Shown in pieces: positions 35,197 to 44,032 of a stretch of 64,000 bases of DNA. Position 1 is the first letter of the stretch. Each line of letters opens with the position of its first letter. The notes under the pieces are model-generated. The model saw nothing but the letters and a program-made list of their open reading frames with translations. It was not told the DNA's origin and did not search any database. Origin of the DNA: Microbacterium sp. SYP-A9085 (GTDB lineage Bacteria > Actinomycetota > Actinomycetes > Actinomycetales > Microbacteriaceae); the NCBI RefSeq assembly GCF_009649635.1, contig NZ_WJII01000001.1:62001-126000 (forward strand), written 5' to 3'. A program made the translations under genes and the position numbers.

Positions 35197-36333
35197 TCAG
35201 AGTTCGACGTTCACCAGGACCGGCTCCGGCTGCAGCAGCAGGCCGAACTCGCTGTGCACGCGGCTGCGGATGAACCGGGCCAGCTCCGCGATCTCGGCCG
35301 CGGACGCGCCGCCCCGGTTCGTGAGGGCGAGGGCGTGCTTCGTGGACAGCCCCGCGCGTGAGCGCGGCATCCGGAACCCCTTCCCGAACCCGGAGTGCTC
35401 GATCAGCCACGCCGAGCTGACCTTGACGCCCGGCTCGGGCGGGGTCGCCACGGGTGCGACGCCCACGTACTCCTCGAGGGGGATGATCCGCACAGGGTCC
35501 CGGTCCGGCGCGACCGGCCACCGCGGGCACTGTGCGGGAAGGGTGCGGGCGACGGATGCCGAGACCACCGCGTTCTGGAAGAACGAGCCGGCGCTGTAGG
35601 TGTCCGGGTCGGCGTCGTCGAGCACCATCCCCTTTCCCGCGCGCACGGCGATGATCCGCCGCCGGATTTCGGCCAGCGTGATGGGCTCGTCGGGCTCGAG
35701 CGCCAGGGCGGTGCGCAGTTGCGCGCCCGGTACCGGGAGCGCGGCGTCGCCCTGCACGCGCAGTTCGAGCGTGAGCGACACGATCACGGCGGAGCGCTGC
35801 GGCTCGGAGCCGTAGTGGTGCTTGAGCACGGAGGTGCGGAAGCCCAGGCCGAGCTCGGCCGCGGGGACCGTGCTGATCTGGCCGGTGTCCTCGTCGAGCA
35901 GTTCCACCTCGGCGAGTGTCTGGATGATCTCCTGCCCGTACGCGCCGATGTTCTGCACGGGGGCGGCGCCGGCGGTGCCCGGGATGCCCGACAGCGCCTC
36001 GATGCCGGCGAGGCCCCTGCCCACGGCGTACGCGACGACGCCGTCCCAGCTGTGCCCGGCCTGCACGCGCAGCCGAACGTACCCGTCGCGGGCGCCGTCG
36101 ACGTCGTCGATGCCGGTCGTGAGGATCCGCACGACGGTGCCCTCGAACGGCTCGTCGCCCACGAGCAGGTTCGATCCGCCGCCGAGGACGAACCAGTCGT
36201 CGCCGTCGTCCCAGACTCGGTGCAGCGCGTCGACGAGCTCCGCGGTGGTGCGTGCGTCCATCATCCGCGCCGGTGCGGCGCCGGTGCGCAGGGTCGTCAG
36301 CCGCGACAGCGGCACGGAGGGCACCTCGGGCAT
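35197..36333 (-). CDS. murB: UDP-N-acetylenolpyruvoylglucosamine reductase
   Basis: MurB makes UDP-MurNAc in peptidoglycan synthesis, in the cytosol. The 378 residues fit the type-I form. FAD-binding blocks are GGGSNLLVGDEPF (about 51-63) and GIPGTAGAAPVQNIGAYGQEI (near 118-138); the catalytic Ser lies in YSAGSFFQNAV and the C-terminal Glu region follows RMPRSRAGLSTKHALALTNRGGASAAEI. It starts 1 bp after the stop of the MaoC-type gene, so the three genes at 35197-37182 form an operon, an arrangement also seen in other actinobacteria. Confidence 0.96.
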   Translation of the reverse strand: MPEVPSVPLSRLTTLRTGAAPARMMDARTTAELVDALHRVWDDGDDWFVLGGGSNLLVGDEPFEGTVVRILTTGIDDVDGARDGYVRLRVQAGHSWDGVVAYAVGRGLAGIEALSGIPGTAGAAPVQNIGAYGQEIIQTLAEVELLDEDTGQISTVPAAELGLGFRTSVLKHHYGSEPQRSAVIVSLTLELRVQGDAALPVPGAQLRTALALEPDEPITLAEIRRRIIAVRAGKGMVLDDADPDTYSAGSFFQNAVVSASVARTLPAQCPRWPVAPDRDPVRIIPLEEYVGVAPVATPPEPGVKVSSAWLIEHSGFGKGFRMPRSRAGLSTKHALALTNRGGASAAEIAELARFIRSRVHSEFGLLLQPEPVLVNVEL

Positions 36334-36334
36334 G

Positions 36335-36739
36335 TCAGTGGAGCCGCACCCGCACCTGGGCCTTGCCGAGCACCGTGGTGTCGGCGTGCGTGACGGTGAG
36401 GTCGATGCGCGCCGTCTCGTCGTCGAGGACGCCGACCTTCGCGACGACCGTGACATCGGCCCCGGTCTCCGCGTCGACGAGGACCGGCCGGGTGAACCGG
36501 ACGCCGTACTCGAGGATGCGTCCGGCGTCGCCGAGCCAGGCGACGACGACCGAGGAGGCCAGGCCCATCGTCAGCATCCCGTGCGCGAGGACCCCGGGCA
36601 GTCCGACGCGGGCGGCGACGTCGTCGCGGTAGTGGATGGGGTTGAAGTCGCCCGAGGCGCCCGCGTAACGGACGAGCGATTCGCGGTCGAGGTGGACGGT
36701 GCGCTCGGCGACGACATCGCCGACGGAGAGCCCGGTCAT
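36335..36739 (-). CDS. MaoC-like (R)-hydratase/dehydratase, HadB type
   Basis: A 134-residue hot-dog-fold protein. The hydratase signature is SGDFNPIHYRDDVAARVGLPGVLAHGMLTMG (about 29-60), in which Asp31 and His36 form the catalytic pair. It resembles HadB, the catalytic half of the (3R)-hydroxyacyl-ACP dehydratase of type-II fatty-acid synthesis. Start ATG 36739 overlaps the stop of the HadA-like gene (ATGA), so the two should form a heterodimer. In this mycolate-less type of genome the substrate is probably ordinary acyl chains or another CoA thioester; that is inference. Confidence 0.88.
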   Translation of the reverse strand: MTGLSVGDVVAERTVHLDRESLVRYAGASGDFNPIHYRDDVAARVGLPGVLAHGMLTMGLASSVVVAWLGDAGRILEYGVRFTRPVLVDAETGADVTVVAKVGVLDDETARIDLTVTHADTTVLGKAQVRVRLH

Positions 36740-37182
36740 TCGTCGCCCCCGATCAGGAGAATGGATGTCGCGGTGACGACGTGCGCGCCCGCGGCATCCG
36801 TGATCTCGGCCTCGCTCGTGACCATCGCGCCGGCGCCGACCGCGCGCACGCCGGTGATCGACAGCTGCGCGACGAGCTCGTCGCCGGCCACGATCGGGCG
36901 GGTGTAGCGGAAGCGCTGCTCGGCGTGGATGGTGCGCTCCAGCGCGATGCCCGCGTCGGGCTCGGCGAGGAGCTGCTGCAGCGTGAGGTCCTGGATCACC
37001 ATCGCGAAGGTGGGCGGGGCGACCACGTCGGCATAGCCGAGAGCGCGGGCGGCGGCGGGGTCGGTGTGCTGCGGATCGGTGGCGAACACGGCGCGCGCGA
37101 ACTCGCGCACCTTCTCGCGTCCGACCAGGTACGGCGCGGTCGGCGCGAACGCGCGACCGACGAGATCGGGGTTCACTGGCAC
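36736..37182 (-). CDS. MaoC-like N-terminal dehydratase subunit, HadA type
   Basis: A 148-residue hot-dog protein (FAS1-like dehydratase/UPF0336 family) starting PVNPDLVGRAFAPTAPYLVGREKVREFARAV, the typical HadA N-terminus. YADVVAPPTFAMVI (about 57-70) is the hot-dog helix region; it lacks the D-x4-H catalytic pair seen in the partner, as expected for the substrate-binding half. First gene of the hadA-hadB-murB-like unit. The intergenic region to its right carries a degenerate tandem repeat. Confidence 0.86.
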   Translation of the reverse strand: MPVNPDLVGRAFAPTAPYLVGREKVREFARAVFATDPQHTDPAAARALGYADVVAPPTFAMVIQDLTLQQLLAEPDAGIALERTIHAEQRFRYTRPIVAGDELVAQLSITGVRAVGAGAMVTSEAEITDAAGAHVVTATSILLIGGDE

Positions 37183-37257
37183 CCGGCCATCCTACCGGGC
37201 GGGCGGTCCGGGCCGTCCGGGGCGGCGTCTCCTGGCGGCTACCGCCCGCGTCCGGGA

Positions 37258-37444
37258 ATGTCGCACAACCGGCGGCATCCCTCGAACATCCAGAGCTTCT
37301 GTAACACGTACGACGAGACGTCACACAACACGCGGCTTCAGAGCCCCCGCACCCGCAGCTTCTGCGACACGGTCGGCGGGATGTCATAGAACTTGCGGCC
37401 TTAGAGCCCCGGCACCCGCATCTTCTGAGACACGCACGCGGAGT
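37258..37444. repeat. Degenerate tandem repeat, three units of about 60-63 bp
   Basis: Three adjacent units begin near 37258, 37318 and 37381. Shared elements in order: TGTC-AxAAC or CACAAC, GCGGC, GAGCCCC-GCACCCGCA, CTTCTG-GACACG. Unit 2 and unit 3 agree best; unit 1 is more diverged. They fill the gap between the HadA-like gene and the TauE-like gene. No coding frame is preserved; possible roles are transcript ends or an intergenic repeat family. Confidence 0.6.
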
Positions 37445-37447
37445 CGG

Positions 37448-38242
37448 TCAGGCGCGCGACCCGCGGCCCCCGCGGACGGCCTTCAGCGCCATCTGCACGG
37501 CGATGAACACGACGAAGGCGGCGAACAGGATGTTGCCGAGCATCGGATCGATCAGCGCCGCGAGCCATGCGCCCAGCGCAGTGGTCGTGCACGCGGAGAC
37601 GCCGATCAGCGCCGCGGCCACCATGTCGACGTTGCCGCGGCGGAGGTTCCCGACGGTGCCCGACAGGGCCGTGGGGATCATCATCAGCAGCGACGTGCCC
37701 TTCGCGATGAGGTCGCTCGCGCCGAAGCCCAGCATCAGCGCCGGCACGATGATGATGCCGCCGCCCACGCCCAGAAGCCCCGAGAGGATGCCGGTGACGA
37801 GGCCCGTCCCGATGAGGGCCAGCACGCTCAGCACCGTCAGCTCGATCTGCGCGTCACGTGACGGGACCACGAGGAACAGGCCGACGATCACCACGACGAG
37901 GAACCCGACGAACGCCCACCGCAGCGCCGTCACCGGCAGCCGCGCGAGCAGCCACGTGCCCAGCTGCGCCCCGACGACCGCCGCGGCGGCGAGGATGAGC
38001 GCCGGGATCCACGCCACCGCGTCGTGCACCGCGTACGAGATCACGCCGACCGCGGCGATCGGCACTATCGCCGCGAGCGAGGTACCGGCCGCGCGGCGGT
38101 GCTCGAACCCGGCGAGGATCGTCAGCATCGGGACGATGACGGTGCCGCCGCCGACGCCGAACAGCCCGGACAGGAGTCCGGACCCCAGGCCGATCGCGAT
38201 GAACAGCAGGACCGATCGGGGGGTGCGGTCACTGGTGCTCAT
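37448..38242 (-). CDS. TauE/SafE-family membrane permease
   Basis: A 264-residue integral membrane protein of the sulfite exporter TauE/SafE family with about seven to eight membrane segments. The family motif appears twice in the internal repeat: GLLSGLFGVGGGTVIVPML (about 18-36) and GILSGLLGVGGGIIIVPALMLGF (near 150). These proteins export small organosulfur or carboxylate anions. It is monocistronic: tandem repeats lie downstream and the LCP gene ends 12 bp to its right on the same strand. Substrate unknown; the SsuABC-like importer elsewhere in the window is not linked to it. Confidence 0.88.
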   Translation of the reverse strand: MSTSDRTPRSVLLFIAIGLGSGLLSGLFGVGGGTVIVPMLTILAGFEHRRAAGTSLAAIVPIAAVGVISYAVHDAVAWIPALILAAAAVVGAQLGTWLLARLPVTALRWAFVGFLVVVIVGLFLVVPSRDAQIELTVLSVLALIGTGLVTGILSGLLGVGGGIIIVPALMLGFGASDLIAKGTSLLMMIPTALSGTVGNLRRGNVDMVAAALIGVSACTTTALGAWLAALIDPMLGNILFAAFVVFIAVQMALKAVRGGRGSRA

Positions 38243-38254
38243 CGAGCATCGAGC

Positions 38255-39508
38255 CTACCGTTGCGGCTGGGTGCACGTGACCTGGGCGGCCGTGGTGCCC
38301 GAAATGCCGGCGGGCAGGTCGACAGCGCCGAGATCGGCCGGGGCTGTGGCGGTCGGTCCGGGCGTCCCGGTGGGGCTGGGGGTCGCGCCGACCTCGCCGG
38401 TCACTTCGACGCCGCTACCCGAACTGGCCTTGCCGGTCAGACGCAGGGGCTTGTTCTCCTTGAGTGCGGTGAACAGCACCTCGGCCTGACTGCGCACCGG
38501 CAGCACCCGGTTGTCGTTGGCCGCATCGTACTGCGTCGGGTACTGCAGGAACACGATGTCCTTGTACGGCACGGACTTCATCGCCATCGCTATCTGCACC
38601 ATCCGGGTCGGGTTGGCGAGGTTCTGGTCCAGCACCAGCTGCTTCTCGGACACCTGCTGCACGGCCGTGGTCGCCAGACTGAACAGCTTCGTCGGGTCGG
38701 ACAGCACCCCGCCGGACTGCAGCTTGCGCACGAGCGACGACATGAACTGCTGCTGGTTCGAGATGCGGCCGAGGTCGGACCCGTCGCCGATGCCGTGGCG
38801 GATGCGCAGGAACTGCAGCGCCTGCGCGCCGACGAGGGTGTGCTCGCCCTTCTTCAGGTGCAGTCCGGTGTTGCGGTCGTTGATGTCGCCGGCCACGCAC
38901 ACGTCGACGCCGCCGATGGCATCGGACATGTGGATGACGCCGGTCCAGCGGATCGCGGCGGCGAACTGGATGTCCACCCCGGTCAGCTCCTGGATCGTGA
39001 GGGCCGTGCACGCCAGGCCCCCATAGCTGTACGAGACGTTCAGCATCTGCGCGCTCATCGCCGAGTAGCGGCCGCCACCGGGCGCCGGACACGATGGGAT
39101 CGGCACGATCATGTCGCGCGGGAACGACACCACGGTCACCCGGCGCGGGTTGTCGCCGATGTGGACGAGCATCGTGACGTCGTTGCGCTCGCCGCCGTCG
39201 TCGTGCCGGCAGCGCGGGAACAGCTTCAGATCCTGCCCCTGGCAGGAGTCGGTGCCCACCAGCAGCAGGTTCACGCCGCCCTCGATCTCGCCGATCGACG
39301 GCGGGAGGGGCTTGGCGGACTCGAGCGTGACCGCGTTGTCGGCCACCGTGCTGGCGGTGCTCCACAGCGCGAAGGCGGCCGTGCCCGCCAGGCCCAGGAC
39401 GACCACGCCCAGCACGACGCCGACGATGGTGGCGATCTGCGCGATCGGGCGCGGCGACCGGAGGTGCCCGTGGCGCGCGAGGGGGGCGCTCCCGGTCTTC
39501 CGGCTCAT
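38255..39508 (-). CDS. LytR-CpsA-Psr (LCP) family cell-wall glycopolymer ligase
   Basis: A 417-residue membrane-anchored protein. A cytoplasmic tail and one membrane segment (IAQIATIVGVVLGVVVLGLAGTAAFAL, about 22-48) precede the LCP domain. Domain blocks: VNLLLVGTDSCQG, RNDVTMLVHIGDNPRRVTVVSFPRDMIVPIP with the metal and phosphate-binding Arg/Asp, GGVDVCVAGDINDRNTGLHLKKGEHTLVGAQALQFLRIRHGIGDGSDLGRISNQQQFM. LCP enzymes transfer teichoic-acid-like polymers or arabinogalactan to peptidoglycan from polyprenyl carriers. A Pro/Thr/Gly-rich tail ends the protein. Start ATG 39508. Confidence 0.92.
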   Translation of the reverse strand: MSRKTGSAPLARHGHLRSPRPIAQIATIVGVVLGVVVLGLAGTAAFALWSTASTVADNAVTLESAKPLPPSIGEIEGGVNLLLVGTDSCQGQDLKLFPRCRHDDGGERNDVTMLVHIGDNPRRVTVVSFPRDMIVPIPSCPAPGGGRYSAMSAQMLNVSYSYGGLACTALTIQELTGVDIQFAAAIRWTGVIHMSDAIGGVDVCVAGDINDRNTGLHLKKGEHTLVGAQALQFLRIRHGIGDGSDLGRISNQQQFMSSLVRKLQSGGVLSDPTKLFSLATTAVQQVSEKQLVLDQNLANPTRMVQIAMAMKSVPYKDIVFLQYPTQYDAANDNRVLPVRSQAEVLFTALKENKPLRLTGKASSGSGVEVTGEVGATPSPTGTPGPTATAPADLGAVDLPAGISGTTAAQVTCTQPQR

Positions 39509-39635
39509 GCTGCGTCCTCTCCGGCCAGTGCCCCGCATCGAACACGGGATGCCGCGCTGTGATCCGCCCCTCGCGGGCATCGAGATTCTACGGCGTGACC
39601 CTTCGCGCGGACCCAGGCCGCTCCCAGAATCCGCG

Positions 39636-40826
39636 TCAGGCGTGGGTTGTGCGCTCGTACCGGCGCACGTGCTCGGACACCCCCGCGAACCGGAACGGCC
39701 CCGGCGTCTCGACGGCGGTGGCGTAGTCCTCGCCGGCGACGGCGTCGACATCCTGGTGCAGCCGACGGTACCGAGGGAACCCGATCGGTGCGCGGTCGTC
39801 GAGCGCGCGGGCGTCCGCGTCCACACGCAGCACGGCCCGGTAGCCCGGCTGCACGACCCCGGTGAAGAACTCGGACACGCTGCCGGACCCGTAGCTGAAG
39901 AAGCCGATGCGACGGCCGGCGAGGTCGGCGTCGTCGTGCTCGAGCAGCGACAGCAGGCCCACGTAGATCGACGCCGTGTAGCTGTTGCCGGTGCGGCGGT
40001 TCATCTCCAGGCTCGCGTCGAGCTGCGCGCGTCGCGCCTCGCGATCGAGGCCCGCCCCGGCGATCGTCACGAGCCGGTCGTGCGCCTTGACCGCCATCTT
40101 CGTGAACGGCTGGTGGTAGCAGAACCGGTCGATCTGATCGAACCCGACCCCGCCGCGGTCGCGGTACTCCGACCACGCGCCCTCGAGCGAGCGCAGGTAG
40201 GCGGCGAGGGAGAACTTGCCGTCCACGAGCGCGGTGGACAGGTAGTTGGGCCGCCAGAAGTCGGCGATGTCGTCGGTGTACAGGCCCGTGACCGGCTCGA
40301 TCTCGACGAGCGCGGGGTCGGCGGTGACCAGGAACGCGACCGCGGCGGCGCCCTGCGTGGGCTCTCCGCTGGAGTCCAGTGCGTACCGGGCGACGTCGCT
40401 GGCGATCACGAGCACCTTCTCGCGCGGATCCCGCGCCACGATCCCGAGCGCGAACTGGAGCGCCGCGGTCGCGGAGTAGCACGCCTGCTTGAGCTCCACG
40501 ACCCGGCAATTCTCGCCCATGCCGAGCAGGGAATGCACGAACACACCGGCGGACTTGGACTGGTCGATCCCGGACTCGGTGGCGAACAGGAGAGTGCGGA
40601 TGCCGTCGGCCCCGTGCCGCTCGAGGATCTGCGCGGCGGCCTGGGCGCCCATCGTGACGATGTCCTCGTCCGCGGCCGGGACGCTCATCTCGGTCTGGCC
40701 GATGCCGATGTAGTACTTGTTCGCATCCACGCCGTTGTGCTCGGCGAGCGCGCCCAGGTCGAGCACCTGGTGGGCGGTCGCGAACGCGAGGTCGTGGATG
40801 CCGACGCGCAGGGCGGAACCCGTCAT
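39636..40826 (-). CDS. mvaS: Hydroxymethylglutaryl-CoA synthase
   Basis: A 396-residue HMG-CoA synthase condensing acetyl-CoA with acetoacetyl-CoA. The nucleophile Cys lies in ELKQACYSATAAL (about residue 114), and FCYHQPFTKMAVKA, NSYTASIYVGLLSLL and FSYGSGSVSEFF are typical blocks. It is the last gene of the mevalonate cluster; its ATG overlaps the mvaA stop by 4 bp. Gene order (mevalonate kinase, diphosphomevalonate decarboxylase, phosphomevalonate kinase, type-2 isomerase, HMG-CoA reductase, HMG-CoA synthase) is that of the known Streptomyces CL190 cluster. Confidence 0.96.
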   Translation of the reverse strand: MTGSALRVGIHDLAFATAHQVLDLGALAEHNGVDANKYYIGIGQTEMSVPAADEDIVTMGAQAAAQILERHGADGIRTLLFATESGIDQSKSAGVFVHSLLGMGENCRVVELKQACYSATAALQFALGIVARDPREKVLVIASDVARYALDSSGEPTQGAAAVAFLVTADPALVEIEPVTGLYTDDIADFWRPNYLSTALVDGKFSLAAYLRSLEGAWSEYRDRGGVGFDQIDRFCYHQPFTKMAVKAHDRLVTIAGAGLDREARRAQLDASLEMNRRTGNSYTASIYVGLLSLLEHDDADLAGRRIGFFSYGSGSVSEFFTGVVQPGYRAVLRVDADARALDDRAPIGFPRYRRLHQDVDAVAGEDYATAVETPGPFRFAGVSEHVRRYERTTHA

Positions 40827-41872
40827 CGCGCCTTCCTCTCGATCGTCAGGTGGGCGGCCATCAGCTCGCCCGGGTTGGTCTGCGCGGCCATCAGCGACAG
40901 CTCGCCGCACAGCACGGTCGCCGCGCACAGCACTGCCAGGCGCCGTGCGTTCTCGCCGGGCGCGCGGTCATCGGCGACGCAGTCCAGCCGCGCGAGATTC
41001 TCGCCGACGAACGGCAGGTCCTTGCCGTTGCCGACGGTGCCGACGATGAGGTTCGGCAGCGTGCAGGAGAAGTACAGGTCGCCGCCCCGCACCTCGGCGT
41101 GCGTGATGCCCTGCGACCCTTCGACGATGTTCGCGGCATCCTGCCCGGTGGCCAGGTAGAACGCGAGCAGCATGTTCGCGTAGTGCGCGTTCGCGCTGCG
41201 CAGGCCCCCTGCGGTGATGGTGCCGATGAGGTTCTTGCGCACGTTCAGCTCGGCGATCGCCTCCGGGCTGGTGTGCAGCCGCCGGGTGACCACCTCGCGC
41301 GGGATGAGCAGCTCGGTGACGATGTTCTTGCCGCGGCCGAGAATGCCGTTGACGGCGGTGGCCTTCTTGTCGGAGCAGTAGTTGCCCGAGATCGACCCGT
41401 ACCGCAGCCCGGGGACCGTGGACAGGATGTGGTCCATCAGCCGATCGCTGGCCAGGGTCACCATGTTGTGGCCCGAGGCATCCCCGGTCGTCAGCTCGAA
41501 CCGGACGAACAGCAGGTTTCCGACGATCTGGTGGTGGATGTCGACGAGCCGGGCGAATCTGCTGGCGCCGGCGACGACCTGCTGCAGCTCGTCACGGCGG
41601 GCGTTCAGGGCCTGCATCGCCGCGACCGCGGTGCCGGCGTCGTCGGCCTCGAACAGGACCGACCGCGCCATCCGCTCGTCCACGAGGGTCGCGACGATCC
41701 CGCGCTCGGTGAGCGTGGAGACCTTCGCGCCGCGGCCCACCGAGGGCCACAGCGGCGTCTCGTAGGTGGCCAGCGGCACCTCCTGCAGCCCGGTCATCAC
41801 GTTGCCGGAGACGGAGATGGGCCCGACCCACTTCAGCGGGACCGGTGCGGTGTGGATCGTGTCGTCCCTCAT
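40823..41872 (-). CDS. mvaA: Hydroxymethylglutaryl-CoA reductase
   Basis: A 349-residue catalytic-domain-only HMG-CoA reductase, without membrane anchor. The DAxGxNM motif is TGDASGHNM (about 130-138), the DKK motif SDKKATAVNG, and GTVGNG the dinucleotide-binding end. Motifs resemble the class-I type used by actinobacteria, presumably NADPH-dependent. It makes mevalonate, the committed precursor. The ATG overlaps the type-2 isomerase stop by 4 bp. Confidence 0.96.
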   Translation of the reverse strand: MRDDTIHTAPVPLKWVGPISVSGNVMTGLQEVPLATYETPLWPSVGRGAKVSTLTERGIVATLVDERMARSVLFEADDAGTAVAAMQALNARRDELQQVVAGASRFARLVDIHHQIVGNLLFVRFELTTGDASGHNMVTLASDRLMDHILSTVPGLRYGSISGNYCSDKKATAVNGILGRGKNIVTELLIPREVVTRRLHTSPEAIAELNVRKNLIGTITAGGLRSANAHYANMLLAFYLATGQDAANIVEGSQGITHAEVRGGDLYFSCTLPNLIVGTVGNGKDLPFVGENLARLDCVADDRAPGENARRLAVLCAATVLCGELSLMAAQTNPGELMAAHLTIERKAR

Positions 41873-42954
41873 CGGTACTTCCTCGTCTGGGCGCTGCGCG
41901 CGCTGTAGGCGGCCGCGTCGATGCCTCGCAGCGCGCAGAACTCCCGCACGTCGCCGCGCAGCAGCAGGTCGGTCGTGGTCAGCGCCGCGGGCGCGGATGC
42001 CCCGAGCAGCGCGTGCAGCTGCGCGAGCTGCTCGAGCCAGGCCCGGATGAGTCCGATCAGGGCGTCCTCGCCACCGCGGAGCACGGCCTGCAGGAACACG
42101 CCGGACACCCCGACGGCGCGGGCGCCGAGCGCGAGCGCGCGCATCACATCCAGTGGGGTGCGCACCCCGCCGGAGGCCAGCAGCACCGGCATCCGGACGC
42201 CGTCGGCGGGCGTCGCGGCATCCAGGAGGCAGCACGCGGCGGACTGCCCCCAGCCGGCCATGAACGCATAGTCCGCGACCGCGCGCCGCGAGTTCTCGAT
42301 GCGCGCGAAGTCGGTGCCGCCGGATCCGCTGACGTCGGCCAGGCGCACACCGAGGTCGGCCAGCAGCGCGAGGGTCGGCCGGCTCAGGCCGAAGCCGACC
42401 TCCTTGACGACGACGGGCACGTCGACGGCCCGGACGATCGCCTCGATCGCGGCCGGCCAGGCGGAGAACCCCCGGCTGCCCTCGGGCATGACGGTCTCCT
42501 GCACGCTGTTGACGTGCAGCTGCAGCGCGTCGGCCCCGAGCAGGTCGACGGCGCGGCGGGCGTCGTCGGGGTCGGCGTCCGCGCTGAGGTTCGCCATCAC
42601 GAAGCCGTCCGGGTTCTCGTCGCGCAGCACGCGGAACGAGGGGATCGTGTCGGGTTCGCGCAGGGCGATGCTCATCGACCCGGAGGCTATCGCGACACCG
42701 GTCTCGCGGGCGGCGACAGCGAGGGCCCGGTTTATCTCGCCGGTGCGGGCGCTGCCGCCGGTCATGCCGTTGATGTAGAGCGGGGCGATCCAGCCGGCGT
42801 CGGCGACATCCGTGGCCAGGCTCACGCCGGCACGGTCGATGCCGGCCAGCGCATGGTGGACGAAGTGGATGTCGTCGAAGTCGTTGCGCGGCGGTCGGTC
42901 GGCCTGCTGTGCGGCGGCGAGGTCGACGTGCTGGTCTTTGCGTTGGCTACTCAT
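41869..42954 (-). CDS. fni: Type-2 isopentenyl-diphosphate isomerase
   Basis: A 361-residue FMN- and NADPH-dependent isomerase that interconverts IPP and DMAPP. Diagnostic blocks: ERKDQH-like N-terminus (SSQRKDQHVDLA), YINGMTGGS, VMPEGSRGFSAW, SGSGGTDFARIE and LASGGVRTPLDVMRALALGARAVG at the FMN phosphate. Its start overlaps the phosphomevalonate kinase stop by 8 bp. Being the type-2 form is the rule in this cluster arrangement. Confidence 0.96.
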   Translation of the reverse strand: MSSQRKDQHVDLAAAQQADRPPRNDFDDIHFVHHALAGIDRAGVSLATDVADAGWIAPLYINGMTGGSARTGEINRALAVAARETGVAIASGSMSIALREPDTIPSFRVLRDENPDGFVMANLSADADPDDARRAVDLLGADALQLHVNSVQETVMPEGSRGFSAWPAAIEAIVRAVDVPVVVKEVGFGLSRPTLALLADLGVRLADVSGSGGTDFARIENSRRAVADYAFMAGWGQSAACCLLDAATPADGVRMPVLLASGGVRTPLDVMRALALGARAVGVSGVFLQAVLRGGEDALIGLIRAWLEQLAQLHALLGASAPAALTTTDLLLRGDVREFCALRGIDAAAYSARSAQTRKYR

Positions 42955-44032
42955 GGATGGTCCCGTTCGTCTCCTGGACGTGCAGGTCCAGGTGACGGAT
43001 GTCGTTCAGCTCCCACTCTGTCAGCATCCGGTGGATGTCGGCGTCGGGCGGGGCCAGGACGATGCCGCAGTCGCCGCCGCCGGCGCCGGACGACTTGGCC
43101 GCGGCGCCCGCAGCGTCGGCGATCTCGCACAGCGCGGTCAGGGCCGGCGTCTCGATCTGCAGCCCGGCATGGCGGGCGAGGTCGCCGAGGGCCGCGCGCG
43201 CGCGGCGGATGGCGGTCAGGGTGGCGTCGGCATCCTGGCCCTGCAGCGCGGCGATCAGCTGCTGCACGGCGGCGCGGCTGTCGGTGAGGAACTCACGGTA
43301 GCGGCTGTCGCCGGCGGACTTGCGGTGCTGCACGCTGCCGACCAGTCGCTCGGTGGAGGCGGGCTGGCCGGTCCACCCCACGAGCAGGCGGAGCCCCGCC
43401 GGCGCGGGCAGCCGCCGCACCGACAGACCAGGCCACGGCCGGTCCAGGAGCGTCTGCACCCCGGTGGACGCGAGCTCGCCGCGCAGCTGCTCGCGGTCGG
43501 GGGCGCTGTAGGCAATCCACCCGCCGAACGTTGAGGCCGCGACATCCCCGCCGGACGCGGACGGCGACACCTGGATTGTCGCGAGCAGCGCGAGCCGGAA
43601 CAGCGCCAGCGGGTCCAGGTTCAGACCGTACAGCCGGTCCAGGGCGCGCACGGTCGCGACGGTCACGGCTGCGGACGAGCCGAGCCCGAACTTGCGGCCG
43701 GACACGTCGTCGAGGCGGCTGGAGATGCGGATGTCGCAGAACAGGGGCGGGATGCCGCGCTCGGCGGCGAGCTGCTCGACGACGCCGATCGCCGACAGTA
43801 CGTAGTCGTACGGGGCGTGGTCCTGGTCGAGCACGACGACCCCGTCGTCGCGGCTCCACAGCAGCGGCGCACGACCGTACTGGGCGGATGCGATGGTGCC
43901 GTGCCCGTCGGCGGGCTCGACCTCGACGGCGATGTGCCGGTCGACGGCCACCAGGACGGACGGCTCCCCCGGCTCGACGACGGCGTACTCCCCCGCGATG
44001 AACAGCTTTCCGGGCGCCTGCTCGCGGATCAT
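42947..44032 (-). CDS. mvaK2: Phosphomevalonate kinase
   Basis: A 361-residue GHMP kinase converting phosphomevalonate to diphosphomevalonate. The N-terminal APGKLFIAGEYAVVEPGEPSVLVAVDRH block, the GHMP phosphate loop KFGLGSSAAVTVATVRALDRLYG (about 106-128) and the C-terminal GAGGGDCGIVL loop are the three GHMP motifs. Its ATG at 44032 overlaps the decarboxylase stop by 4 bp. Specificity is from cluster position; the fold alone does not tell it from other mevalonate-pathway kinases. Confidence 0.92.
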   Translation of the reverse strand: MIREQAPGKLFIAGEYAVVEPGEPSVLVAVDRHIAVEVEPADGHGTIASAQYGRAPLLWSRDDGVVVLDQDHAPYDYVLSAIGVVEQLAAERGIPPLFCDIRISSRLDDVSGRKFGLGSSAAVTVATVRALDRLYGLNLDPLALFRLALLATIQVSPSASGGDVAASTFGGWIAYSAPDREQLRGELASTGVQTLLDRPWPGLSVRRLPAPAGLRLLVGWTGQPASTERLVGSVQHRKSAGDSRYREFLTDSRAAVQQLIAALQGQDADATLTAIRRARAALGDLARHAGLQIETPALTALCEIADAAGAAAKSSGAGGGDCGIVLAPPDADIHRMLTEWELNDIRHLDLHVQETNGTIHE

